DNA of 64,000 nt. It comes from CBDBCU01 sp965242615. Its GTDB lineage: Bacteria; Chloroflexota; Dehalococcoidia; Lucifugimonadales; UBA3495. The DNA lies in NCBI GenBank assembly GCA_965242615.1, contig CBDESR010000005.1:744001-808000 (forward strand). Direction: 5' to 3'. Position numbers and translations under genes: made by a program. Below, in pieces: positions 44,893-53,226 of the stretch. Within the stretch, counting starts at the first letter, position 1. Each line of letters opens with the position of its first letter. The notes below the pieces were generated by a model. It was not told where the DNA came from. It did not search any database and saw nothing but the letters and a program-made list of their open reading frames with translations.

Positions 44893-45030
44893 CGGTGAAC
44901 CGGGCTGTCGCCTATACGGGGGGGCAGCCCGGACAATTGCCGCAACCATCCCCCTTGCCAACCCCCCAGCCAAGCCAGTAAAATAAACCCGCATCAAAGC
45001 CCCCAACTCCACCCGTCGGGAGCGTAGAAT

Positions 45031-45582
45031 ATGGTTTCCCAAACCCAACTGATGACCGCTGACGAACTGCTGTCCCTCCCCGACGACGGCTATCGCTACG
45101 AACTAGTCCGAGGAGAATTGAGAAAGATGGCACCGGCCGGCTCTGAACACGGGAAGTTGTCCGTCAAGATAACCCTCTCCTTGGGCAACTATGTTGTGGC
45201 CCATAACTTGGGCGAAGTCTATGCCGCCGAAACCGGCTTTCTTATCGGATCCGACCCCGACCATGTCCGCGCCCCGGACATGGCCTTTGTCCGCCGCGAA
45301 CGGGTCGATGCCGCCGGATATGTCCCCGGCTACTGGCCCGGCCCGCCTGACTTGGCAGTGGAAGTAATCTCTCCCAATGACCGCTATACCGAAGTCGCCG
45401 AAAAAGTAGCCGACTGGCTCGCCGCCGGCGTCCAACTGGTCATCCTCGTCGACCCCCGCCGCCGTACCGTAACCTGCCACGCTCCCGGCCAAGCCCCGGT
45501 CACCCTCACCGACCAAGACATCCTGGACGGCGGCGCGGTAATCCCCGGCTGGCAAATTCCGGTAAGCGACATCTTTGCCTAA
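45031..45582 (+). CDS. Uma2-family PD-(D/E)XK protein
   Basis: 183 residues matching Uma2 (DUF820): MTADELLSLPDDGYRYELVRGEL, VRAPDMAFVRRER (core Asp), PDLAVEVISPNDRYTEVAEKVADWLAAGVQLVILVDP (core Glu). Uma2 proteins are abundant in multicellular and mobile-rich bacteria; function unknown. It ends close to an antitoxin-like gene. Confidence 0.9.
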   Translation: MVSQTQLMTADELLSLPDDGYRYELVRGELRKMAPAGSEHGKLSVKITLSLGNYVVAHNLGEVYAAETGFLIGSDPDHVRAPDMAFVRRERVDAAGYVPGYWPGPPDLAVEVISPNDRYTEVAEKVADWLAAGVQLVILVDPRRRTVTCHAPGQAPVTLTDQDILDGGAVIPGWQIPVSDIFA

Positions 45583-45607
45583 CCCCATTCCCCAACAGGA
45601 GCCGCCA

Positions 45608-45898
45608 GTGTCATCCCCTTCAGAAAACGCCTTGCGCGAACAACTCACCCAGCTCCCCACTGCCGAGCAAGCGGCCCAACTGGTACAACTGTTGCGCCCC
45701 GCCGAACTCCGCGAACTGGCCGTCGGGTTAATCACCGACACCGCAGCCGCTTGCCACTCGGAAAATCTCCAGGCGGCGGCGGAAGCTGTCAACGGCTGGG
45801 TCGCCACTGCCGAGGAAATGTCCCTTTCCCGGCGAAAACTGCGCCACATCCTAGCTGCCCGCGAGCGTATGCGGAACCAAGCCCAGGAAGCCCTTTAG
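45608..45898 (+). CDS. Antitoxin-like small helical protein
   Basis: 96 residues, wholly helical (REQLTQLPTAEQAAQLVQLL, NLQAAAEAVNGWVATAEEM, SRRKLRHILAARERMRNQA). Not a recognised family; antitoxin role inferred because a RelE-type toxin follows three bases after its stop. GTG at 45608 is preferred over TTG at 45575 for the AGGAG just upstream. Confidence 0.6.
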   Translation: MSSPSENALREQLTQLPTAEQAAQLVQLLRPAELRELAVGLITDTAAACHSENLQAAAEAVNGWVATAEEMSLSRRKLRHILAARERMRNQAQEAL

Positions 45899-45901
45899 TC
45901 A

Positions 45902-46180
45902 ATGCCCGCTGAACTGCCCCCCTATCGCATTGAGGTCGGGAACCGGGCCCGCCGTTTCCTGCGCCGCCACCACGCCTTGCGCTCGGAATGGGAAAGTCAG
46001 ATTCGCGACCAACTCGCCGCCAGCCCCTTGCGCGGCCCCAAAATTACCCACCTGAAAGGCCGGTTTCACTGCAACCGGCGATGGCGGGAAAGCGGCTATC
46101 GGATACTCTATGAAGTAGTCGAGGACGACCGCCTCATCCGGGTCTTCGACGCCGATACCAGGGGCGACATCTACCAGTAG
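45902..46180 (+). CDS. RelE/ParE-like toxin
   Basis: 92 residues: YRIEVGNRARRFLRRH, then LRGPKITHLKGRFHCNRRWRESGYRILYEV and LIRVFDADTRGDIY. The strand order and basic centre fit the RelE superfamily. It is more basic than the two toxins at 27.5 and 28.6 kb and not closely related to them. Confidence 0.83.
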   Translation: MPAELPPYRIEVGNRARRFLRRHHALRSEWESQIRDQLAASPLRGPKITHLKGRFHCNRRWRESGYRILYEVVEDDRLIRVFDADTRGDIYQ

Positions 46181-46225
46181 CCCCAACCCCTTCCCCCATA
46201 TCGTTCCCACCATACCGTTACCTAT

Positions 46226-46259
46226 GTCATTCCGAGTGTAGACTAGGAATCTCTACTCC
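46226..46259 (+). repeat. GTCATTCCGAG dispersed repeat, copy 1
   Basis: GTCATTCCGAG, a short variable centre, then AGGAATCTC. The same ends occur at 60805-60837. Such units are common small intergenic repeats. Confidence 0.55.
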
Positions 46260-46285
46260 CCAAAAACCACTCAGGAAAATCCCTT

Positions 46286-47239
46286 ATGCCCCCCATCCTC
46301 AACCGCTTACCCCCAAAAGCCGCTTCCCTAACCGCCGCCGCCCTCTTGTTGCTCCTACTCCTGCCAGCGGCCGCCGCCTGCTTCTCCCCCCCGGCTGGCA
46401 CTCCTACTCCCCTGCCCGGCGGCCCCCAACACAGCGCCATAATGGTCAGCTCCGACCTAGCCGCCGGCCCCAACCGCATCGCCTTTGCCCTCGTTGACCG
46501 GGACAACCGCCCCGTCCCGGCCCAAACCGCCCAAGTCCGCGCCCTCTACACTCCCCCCAACGCCGGCCAGCCAGTAGAAAAACAAACCGCCATCGCCCAA
46601 TTTCTCCCTTGGCCGCCGGAGGGCAGCAACCGCGGTGTTTTCGTAACCCACATCACCTTCGACCAGCCCGGCGCCGCCACTCCGGACAACCCAGGCTTGT
46701 GGGAACTGGAAATCACCGCCGTAACCGACAGCGGCACCACCATCCAAGCCAAAACCGCCCTCCGGGTCACCGCGGAATCATCCACCCCGGCCCTCGGCGC
46801 GCCCGCTCCCCGCAGCATAACCCCCACCACCGGAGACACCACTGACCTTGCCACCATCACCAGCGCCACCAATCCCGACCCGGAACTCTACCAACTCTCG
46901 GTACATCAGGCGTTAGATGCCGGACTCCCCCTCGTCATCCTCTTTTCCACCCCCGCCTTCTGCGTCAGCGCCACCTGCGGCCCCCAACTGGAAATCCTCG
47001 CCAATCTCAAAGACCGCTACCGCGGCCAAGCCAATTTCATCCACATCGAAGTCTTTGCCAACCCCCACCTCATCCAAGGCGACCGCCTCGCCGCCCAACG
47101 CGTCCCCGCTGTGGACGAATGGGGCTTGCCCACCGAACCCTGGACTTTCATCGTGGATAAAAAAGGCCGCATCGCCGCCAAATTCGAGCAATTCACCCCC
47201 GAACCAGTCCTAGCCGCCGCCTTGGAGCCCATCCTGTAA
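46286..47239 (+). CDS. Lipoprotein with thioredoxin-like domain
   Basis: 317 residues. Lipoprotein signal ALLLLLLLPAAAACF (lipobox AAAC). An N-terminal beta domain (about 50-155; NRIAFALVDRDNRPVPAQTAQV) precedes a thioredoxin-like domain (about 205-315) with the pair in TPAFCVSATCGPQ (C-X4-C) and EPWTFIVDKKGRIAAKFE. The C-X4-C spacing and fold suggest an extracytoplasmic redox or copper-handling role of the SCO kind. Confidence 0.8.
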   Translation: MPPILNRLPPKAASLTAAALLLLLLLPAAAACFSPPAGTPTPLPGGPQHSAIMVSSDLAAGPNRIAFALVDRDNRPVPAQTAQVRALYTPPNAGQPVEKQTAIAQFLPWPPEGSNRGVFVTHITFDQPGAATPDNPGLWELEITAVTDSGTTIQAKTALRVTAESSTPALGAPAPRSITPTTGDTTDLATITSATNPDPELYQLSVHQALDAGLPLVILFSTPAFCVSATCGPQLEILANLKDRYRGQANFIHIEVFANPHLIQGDRLAAQRVPAVDEWGLPTEPWTFIVDKKGRIAAKFEQFTPEPVLAAALEPIL

Positions 47240-47245
47240 AGATTA

Positions 47246-47561
47246 GGAAATTATATACCAACCTAAACGGAATATATACTTAACCAGCCAAACTAGGGTA
47301 TTAAGGTGTTGTAAAGGCAAATATGGGGTTCCGTGGCATTTTGCTGGGGGGATGATTAGCACATCCAAAGACGGAGGATAGAGATGGATAAGAAAATGCG
47401 GATTCCAAGCATTTCCACCGGGGAGTTGCTACGCAAGGCGTACGACAACCTGGTAAAGCGGTAGCAGGATGGCGGGGATGGCCGGCGGGTGGGGTAGTCC
47501 CCCTCAGCAAAATGCCACAGAACCCCCCAACCCATTCCGTTTAGGTTGGTATGTAATTCCC
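47246..47561. mobile_element. 316-base nested inverted-repeat element (MITE-like)
   Basis: The outer arms are an exact 18-base inverse (47256-47273 and 47534-47551), extending outward with mismatches. Inner arms of about 27 bases (47325-47351 and 47498-47525) share GTGGCATTTTGCTG with few mismatches. In the middle lies a 26-codon ORF. No transposase is inside, so it would need one in trans. It occupies most of the gap between the lipoprotein and the membrane-protein gene. Confidence 0.7.
47384..47464 (+). CDS. 26-codon ORF inside the inverted-repeat element
   Basis: GGAGGA lies seven bases before this ATG. The peptide is short and basic (KKMRIPSIST, then ELLRKAYDNLVKR). It could be expressed from within the element or be the remnant of a longer gene. 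Not recognised. Confidence 0.4.
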   Translation: MDKKMRIPSISTGELLRKAYDNLVKR

Positions 47562-47592
47562 ATTTTTTAGATAATGCCGGGGCCGGGCAACC

Positions 47593-49428
47593 CTAATTCC
47601 CCGCCGGCAAAGCTACTTCCCAAACTGTGCCGCCCGCCGTGAACTGCCCGGTGCGGATTTCAGCAATGGGATAATCCGGCATCTCCACTACGGCCAGGCA
47701 TTTCCCGTCAAACCAATGCCCCCGCCGGTTAAAGTCAAAATCCCGGTTACTGAAACCGTGCGGCTGCCGCGCCGCCGGCAAATCCTCCGGGTTCTCCGGT
47801 ATTAAGTGCAGAAAGAATCGGGCCGCCGTATCCGCCGGAGCGCAGCTTTCCTTAAAATAATACAAGGCATTGTTATAGCGGTACAGGTCAAACTCGTCCC
47901 GGGCCAGCGGCGGCCCGGCTTGCCCGGCGGCGATAGGCTGATAAGCCGCCCGGTAATAAGGTTCGTCCAAGTCCAGATGGGTGGTCCAGAGTCGGGTCTC
48001 CCAGAAGTCGTGCTGCCCCGTCTCGATTTGGGCAATGGGGTAGTCGGGCAGTGGGATGACGGCCATGCACCGCAAGTCGGGGGACAGGAAACGCTCGATT
48101 GCACTGTTATAATCAAAATTCAAGTTCTGGAAGCCGGTCTCCCGATATTCCGCCGGCAGGTCAGCTTCGTGGACGGGTATTACGTGCAGAAAGAACCGGG
48201 GCTCTTTATCTCTAATTCGGGGACAAGCGGTGTTTTTTACATAGGTCAACCGCCCCGGAGTGTGGTAGATGTTCCAGAAATGGGATTGAAACGCCGGCGG
48301 GACGGTTGCCAGTGCCTGGTACTCCCGTCCCCAGTACGCGGTAAGCTGCCGGTCTAAAAAGACCAGCCCGATGCTGGACAGGGCTATCAGCAGGCAAGCC
48401 GCCGGCCAAGCCCAGCGCCAGGAATGATCTTCCCAACCCCGGCGCGGCGGCCGGGAGTTTTCGGCGGCCGGCCGTGAAACTATCCGGTCGAACCACTGCT
48501 TTACCCGCCGCCCATAGCTTTGCCAACGCGCGCCGCCGCTGTCCCGCAGCAACTGGAGGCTGTAGAGAAATGCCGTCAAGCCGAACAAGTATTCTCGCAT
48601 TTCTGGATACTCTACTTGACTATACCGGGAAAAGGTCTCGCTCAGGTAAAAGGCTGCCCCGCTCAGAATCATAATCGCCGCGACTACCGTCAACAGCCGC
48701 TTGTCTCGCGAAAGCAGGGCGATTCCCAGGAAAATCCCCAAAATCAGGAGCAAATGCTGTCCATGCAAAGCAAAGATTCGCGAAAAGGTAACGGCGCTGC
48801 CAAAGTTCATACTCAGCGCAAGGAAAAACGTCAGCCAGAGGGAGGGTAAAGGCAGCGCCCCAAAACGGTATTTCCGGACATAGAAAGCCGCGAGGAGCAG
48901 CGCATAGCACAGGGGCGGCAAGGTGTAATAGAAAAAGGAAAAGATTGGGCTCAGGGCATAAGTATTATGGAAATTGGTTTCCCGCTGAAAATTAAACCCC
49001 GCCAGGAAGTCCGGGTTGGCAAAGCCAACGATATGCTGCCCCCAACTGAGTTCCTCGCCGACGACAAAGAGCGCGCCCAAGCCGGCCAGAATATAGAACC
49101 GGCGGAGCCAGCCGCGCCCGGCGGCCGCCGCGGCCAGAAACAGGGTCAAAGCACACCCGCCAAACAGCGCCGCCGTCAGCGGCTCCACATAGCCGGTCTC
49201 CGCAGTCTGCACCAGCTCGCCGTAGCCGGTAACTACATAAAAATAGAGCAGAGCCAGGACATTCAGGCAAAAGAAGCCGAAAGTGAACAGGGACAGTTTG
49301 CTGTAGAGACCCGGCGGCGTTTCGGATTCCGCCTCTCCCGTTAACCACCACGCCTGCAACTTCCGTCCCGCGGCAACAAGCACATTACCGCCACCACCGG
49401 TCGGGGAAACATCGTCAGTCCGGGGCAT
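47593..49428 (-). CDS. Large membrane protein with duplicated extracytoplasmic domains, paralogue B
   Basis: 611 residues, same design as 38280-40163: transmembrane region with GEELSWGQHIVGF, a linker, an anchor helix, then two RFFLH...GKC/RCMAV...YPIAQIETGQ repeats. The final 95 residues are about four-fifths identical to paralogue A, while the membrane halves share far less. The pair flanks a 7.4-kb segment of metabolic and toxin-antitoxin genes. Confidence 0.75.
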   Translation of the reverse strand: MPRTDDVSPTGGGGNVLVAAGRKLQAWWLTGEAESETPPGLYSKLSLFTFGFFCLNVLALLYFYVVTGYGELVQTAETGYVEPLTAALFGGCALTLFLAAAAAGRGWLRRFYILAGLGALFVVGEELSWGQHIVGFANPDFLAGFNFQRETNFHNTYALSPIFSFFYYTLPPLCYALLLAAFYVRKYRFGALPLPSLWLTFFLALSMNFGSAVTFSRIFALHGQHLLLILGIFLGIALLSRDKRLLTVVAAIMILSGAAFYLSETFSRYSQVEYPEMREYLFGLTAFLYSLQLLRDSGGARWQSYGRRVKQWFDRIVSRPAAENSRPPRRGWEDHSWRWAWPAACLLIALSSIGLVFLDRQLTAYWGREYQALATVPPAFQSHFWNIYHTPGRLTYVKNTACPRIRDKEPRFFLHVIPVHEADLPAEYRETGFQNLNFDYNSAIERFLSPDLRCMAVIPLPDYPIAQIETGQHDFWETRLWTTHLDLDEPYYRAAYQPIAAGQAGPPLARDEFDLYRYNNALYYFKESCAPADTAARFFLHLIPENPEDLPAARQPHGFSNRDFDFNRRGHWFDGKCLAVVEMPDYPIAEIRTGQFTAGGTVWEVALPAGN

Positions 49429-49459
49429 ATCCCTTTCTCCGCGGGCTGGACCCGGCCGC

Positions 49460-50860
49460 TTACAGACCTAACTTGCCCGGGTTCATTATGCCGGCTGGGT
49501 CCAACGCCTGCTTCAGGGCGCGGGTTACTTCGTGACCAACCCCTTGCTCCCGGGCCAGCAGGTGGTTCAGCTTCATCCCGACGCCGTGGCAGTATTCCAT
49601 TATGCCGCCCCAATCCTGCGCCAAAGTCAGCACTTCCTCGACCGCCGCCGCCAGGTTGTCCCGGGCATTATCGGCATCCGGTTCCTCGGGAACCACCAGC
49701 ATCGAGAAAAACTCCGGCCGGCTCCAGATGGCGTATTCCGCTACCCGCACGCCCCGGGCCGCCAGTATTTCCGCACAGCGGCGGCGATAGTCCAGCACCT
49801 GAGCCGTAGGCAAAGCCATGTGCAGATAGTCAAAACTGCGCCCCCACTGCCGCTGCCAGCGTTCCGCCCGCGGCCGCCCCAGGGCGTTGCGCTTATACCG
49901 CTCCCCGGACTGATGCCGTTCCGCCCAATAGGTCAACGTCGCTTCCGGCCCCAGATCCCACCCGCCGAAATCGGCGCAAACCTGCCGCGCTCGCTTCTCC
50001 TGCGCCGCTACCCCCTCCCGGTAGCCCTCGAAAAGCAGAAACATCCTTATCCCGTCCCCTTCCTCAGTCAAATCCAACAGGGCGGGATGCAGGTCTAAAG
50101 CCATCATTTCGGCGGCGGCGTCAAACCCTTGCTCAAAGCCGTCAAAGCCCATCGTGGCAAAGACCTGGGCCTCCGGTTGCCGAAATACCTTGATAGTGGC
50201 TTGGGTAATGACGCCAAAGACCCCTTCGCCGCCGATAAACAGGTGATTCAGGTTGGGGCCGGCGGAGTATTTAGGCACCGGGCGGGTGTCCAGTATCCGG
50301 CCGTCCGGCAATACCGCTTGCAGGGCCACCACCTGCTGCCCCATCGGTCCAAAGGCTGATGCCCGGTAGCCCACGCCGTTGGTGGAAATCGTCCCGGCAA
50401 CGGTGGCAATCGCCACGCTGTAGGGGTCGTGGCCCGGCATCAGGTTATACTCGGCTAGGGCGTCCGCCAATTCCTCCAGCGTTACCCCCGGCTCCACCGT
50501 CGCCGTCATATTGCGCGGGCTGATTTCCCCAATGCGGTTCAGCCCTTTCAAGTCCAGGACAATGCCGCCGCGCACCGGCAAAACGCCGCCCATCACGCCA
50601 GTGCCGCCGCCGTAGGGAATGACCGGAACGCCCCGGGCGGCCGCTAGAGCAACCACTTCCGACACCTCGGCGGCCGAACCGGGACGGACTACCAAATCAG
50701 CCAGCCGCTCGAAAGCGTAGCCGGCATTATACGCCCGATAGGGGGTAAGAGCATCGGCGGAATAACGATCCAAGTCATAGGGCGCGGTCAGCAGGTTGTC
50801 CGCGCCCACAATGCGGGCCAAAGTTTCGGCAAGGGCGGCATCAATCATAATGGGGCGCAT
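49460..50860 (-). CDS. FAD-binding oxidase, GlcD/DLD type
   Basis: 466 residues with the PCMH-type FAD domain (RPGSAAEVSEVVALAAARGVPVIPYGGGTG; PGHDPYSVAIATVAGTISTNGVG) and the C-terminal FAD-oxidase domain ending ALKQALDPAGIMNPGKL. It would oxidise a 2-hydroxy acid such as glycolate or D-lactate. No GlcE/GlcF partners adjoin it. The exact start is uncertain: ATGs at 50860 and 50848 both lack a clear ribosome site. Confidence 0.88.
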   Translation of the reverse strand: MRPIMIDAALAETLARIVGADNLLTAPYDLDRYSADALTPYRAYNAGYAFERLADLVVRPGSAAEVSEVVALAAARGVPVIPYGGGTGVMGGVLPVRGGIVLDLKGLNRIGEISPRNMTATVEPGVTLEELADALAEYNLMPGHDPYSVAIATVAGTISTNGVGYRASAFGPMGQQVVALQAVLPDGRILDTRPVPKYSAGPNLNHLFIGGEGVFGVITQATIKVFRQPEAQVFATMGFDGFEQGFDAAAEMMALDLHPALLDLTEEGDGIRMFLLFEGYREGVAAQEKRARQVCADFGGWDLGPEATLTYWAERHQSGERYKRNALGRPRAERWQRQWGRSFDYLHMALPTAQVLDYRRRCAEILAARGVRVAEYAIWSRPEFFSMLVVPEEPDADNARDNLAAAVEEVLTLAQDWGGIMEYCHGVGMKLNHLLAREQGVGHEVTRALKQALDPAGIMNPGKLGL

Positions 50861-50979
50861 TATGGCAAAAGGGAACGGAAAGGGCAAGGGGCCGCCGGGA
50901 GACACGGCGGGGCTGAGGAGTTGGCAGCGGAGCCGGAGGGCGTTTAGGGCGGGCAATGCCAAGATATAATACGGCAATG

Positions 50980-51014
50980 AAACCGGGGACAACCCGCAAC
51001 GGTTGCCCCGGTTT
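50980..51014. terminator. Hairpin between arsM and the oxidase gene
   Basis: AAACCGGGG and CAACC (50980-50994, one bulged A) pair with GGTTG and CCCCGGTTT (51001-51014). It follows arsM on the minus strand. Confidence 0.65.
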
Positions 51015-51049
51015 GATTTTGGGCAAGGGTGGGCCGGCAGGCGGGCGGG

Positions 51050-51859
51050 TCAGGATTGGGCCGGTTTGTGGGCGACGATTTTGACGCTGGCGACGTTCAT
51101 GGGAATGCCTTCGTCGTCGAAGCGGAGGTTTTCGTCGGTGGTGGCGACATTGACGAAGCCGGCCCGGTGGAGGCGGTTGAGATAGACGGCTTTGTCCTCG
51201 GCGCCGCCGATGCACTCGACCCACGCTTGTCCATCGGTGCGGGCCGGGCCATCCGGGGTGAGGGCGACCATATCGGAGAGGTGCATCCGACCACCGGGGG
51301 AGAGGACGCGGTAAGCCTCGCTGAAAACGGCATCCTTGTCCGGGGAGAGACAGATGACGCAGTTGGAAATGACCACATCGACGCTGGCGTCGGGCAGGGG
51401 GATGTTCTCCATTTCGCCCTGGACAAACTCGACATTGGTCAAGCCGGTGGTAGCCAGGTTTTTGCGGGCCAGGTCGAGCATATCGGGGGTCATATCGAGG
51501 CCGGTAACATAGCCGGCGGGGCCGACCTGCTGGGCGGCGAGGAAGCAGTCGATACCGCCGCCGGAGCCGAGGTCGAGGACGCGCTCGCCGGCGGAAAGGT
51601 CGGCCAAGGCGGTAGGGTTGCCGCAGCCGGCGGAGGCGGTGATGGCATCGGCGGGCAAGCCGTCAACCTGGCCTTGGGTGTAGAGGCGGAGGGCGCGGTC
51701 GGCGTCGGCGGGGCTGCAACAGCCGGGGTCGGATGAGCAGCCGGCGTCGGCATTAGCGGCGGGAGTGGGAGAGAGTTCGATGACATCGCGGGCGCGGGCG
51801 CCGTAGCGTTCCTGGACAATGCGTTTGATTTCATCCTGGTTGGGGGTTGCAGTGGGCAT
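51050..51859 (-). CDS. arsM: Arsenite S-adenosylmethyltransferase
   Basis: 269 residues. The SAM site is LDLGSGGGIDCFLAAQQVG, followed by GLDMTPDML and NVEFVQGEMENIPLP. Cysteines for trivalent arsenic are at ITASAGCGNP and NCVICLSPDKD, with an extra Cys cluster (GCSSDPGCC) near residue 45. The enzyme methylates arsenite as detoxification. No arsR, arsB or arsC is nearby. Confidence 0.92.
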   Translation of the reverse strand: MPTATPNQDEIKRIVQERYGARARDVIELSPTPAANADAGCSSDPGCCSPADADRALRLYTQGQVDGLPADAITASAGCGNPTALADLSAGERVLDLGSGGGIDCFLAAQQVGPAGYVTGLDMTPDMLDLARKNLATTGLTNVEFVQGEMENIPLPDASVDVVISNCVICLSPDKDAVFSEAYRVLSPGGRMHLSDMVALTPDGPARTDGQAWVECIGGAEDKAVYLNRLHRAGFVNVATTDENLRFDDEGIPMNVASVKIVAHKPAQS

Positions 51860-51919
51860 TGATTTTTCCTCCGGGTTTTTGATGGGGGATTGGGGTTAAG
51901 AGTTGGGGCGCGGCGGCGA

Positions 51920-52150
51920 CTAATTCAGCCGGAACCCGTTGCTCTGACGGTGCAACAGGGACACAACGAAACCAATAATCGCCCCAAAGGAGCCTTTGAT
52001 TACCGTGTCGGCCAAATCCCTAAGGTCATTCTGAGCCGGGGTCAATTGGTCTGCCGGCACCGGGGACAGCCAGACCAGCACGCCGCCGCCTAAAATAATC
52101 AGGCCAAGGAGGAGGCCCAAGAGCAAGGCATTAAATATAACGCCGCGCAT
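51920..52150 (-). CDS. Small two-helix membrane protein
   Basis: 76 residues with two hydrophobic helices (NALLLGLLLGLIILGGGVLVWL and GSFGAIIGFVVSLL). Its ATG shares one base with the stop of the upstream gene (TAATG). Function unknown. Confidence 0.6.
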   Translation of the reverse strand: MRGVIFNALLLGLLLGLIILGGGVLVWLSPVPADQLTPAQNDLRDLADTVIKGSFGAIIGFVVSLLHRQSNGFRLN

Positions 52151-52332
52151 TATGGCCCACCCCCGGATTGGAGGTCAGCGGGTTGAGGTTGGTCGGTCAC
52201 TTTGCGGGATTCCCGAGCTTTGGCGTCGGTCAAAGCAATGTAAAACAAGCCGCCCAGACTGCCGAGCAACAGAAGCAAGCCGATTGCCACCAGCACCACC
52301 GCGAAAACGGGCGCAAACCATTCCATCGCCAT
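52150..52332 (-). CDS. Small one-helix membrane protein
   Basis: 60 residues with one helix (PVFAVVLVAIGLLLLLGSLG) and a charged tail. The start at 52332 has GGAGGT; the longer frame lacks one. Coupled to the next gene by a TAATG overlap, so the two small proteins may form a complex. Confidence 0.6.
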   Translation of the reverse strand: MAMEWFAPVFAVVLVAIGLLLLLGSLGGLFYIALTDAKARESRKVTDQPQPADLQSGGGP

Positions 52333-52474
52333 AGCATTACCTCCGGGCCCGGCTGGTTTTCCTTGACTGCTATTGCAGTATAACAGAAAAGATATAGGGT
52401 TGGTCAACCGGTTTTGGGCGGTTGTGATAGAATGGGGGCAAGCAGTCCGGGATAAAGCGATAAGGCAAGGGGGT

Positions 52475-53068
52475 ATGGCGATGATTGACCAGGTGGAGTT
52501 GATGCGGGTGGTGGATCAGTTTCGGGGGGATGGGGTGGTGGTGCCGGCGATGCGGGCCAATGTCGGCTGGGCCGAGGTGTCCAACAATGTTACCCGGGAT
52601 GTGCCGGCCAGCGGCGCAATGGGCAAGACTTCGTCCTTTGCCTTGGGGGTAGCCTTGGCGCGGCCGGAGGAGCGGGTCATCCTCTTTGACGGGGACGGGA
52701 GCCTGCTGATGAACCTGGGGGCGTTGGTGACGATTGCCAACAAGGCGCCGACGAACCTGTACCATTTTGTGATGGACAACGGCGTCTATGCCACTACCGG
52801 CGGGCAGGAAGTGCCGGGTGCCGAGGAGACGGACTACGCCGGGTTGGGGCAGTCGGCGGGCTATGCCCACAGCTATTCCTTTGACAATCTGGAGGATTTT
52901 GCCACCCAAGCGGAGCAGATTTTCAGCGAGGCGGGGCCGACGCTGATTGCGGTTAAGACGGTGCCGAACATCCGCTACCCGGAGGAACGGGCGGCGCGTA
53001 GCGGGGCGGCCGCTCGGCGCACGCCGCAGGCGGTAGAGGAGTTGATGACGGAGTGGGGGCTGCGGTAG
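52475..53068 (+). CDS. ThDP-binding C-terminal domain protein (sulfopyruvate decarboxylase beta-like)
   Basis: 197 residues equal to the pyrophosphate-binding half of a ThDP enzyme: SGAMGKTSSFALGVALARP and ILFDGDGSLLMNLGALVTIAN then DNGVYATTGGQ. The GDG...N motif is intact. Relatives with separate alpha and beta chains include sulfopyruvate and phosphonopyruvate decarboxylases. No alpha-type pyrimidine-binding partner is seen next to it. An AAGGGGG ribosome site precedes the ATG. Confidence 0.83.
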   Translation: MAMIDQVELMRVVDQFRGDGVVVPAMRANVGWAEVSNNVTRDVPASGAMGKTSSFALGVALARPEERVILFDGDGSLLMNLGALVTIANKAPTNLYHFVMDNGVYATTGGQEVPGAEETDYAGLGQSAGYAHSYSFDNLEDFATQAEQIFSEAGPTLIAVKTVPNIRYPEERAARSGAAARRTPQAVEELMTEWGLR

Positions 53069-53086
53069 CAGTATAGCGCTTTGCCG

Positions 53087-53117
53087 GGTCGGGGCAACCC
53101 TTGGGGTTGCCCCGACC
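53087..53117 (+). terminator. Terminator hairpin
   Basis: GGTCGGGGCAACC (53087-53099) and its exact complement (53105-53117). It follows the ThDP gene; no T-run. Confidence 0.6.
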
Positions 53118-53226
53118 TTCGGAAAGGCATTGACGGGAACGCGGCCCGGATTCCCGTTGGCGCGGGAATGATGGTTGCAGCTATACACCGGGCTGACGGC
53201 AGGAACAGACAACGGGGGTTAGCGAT

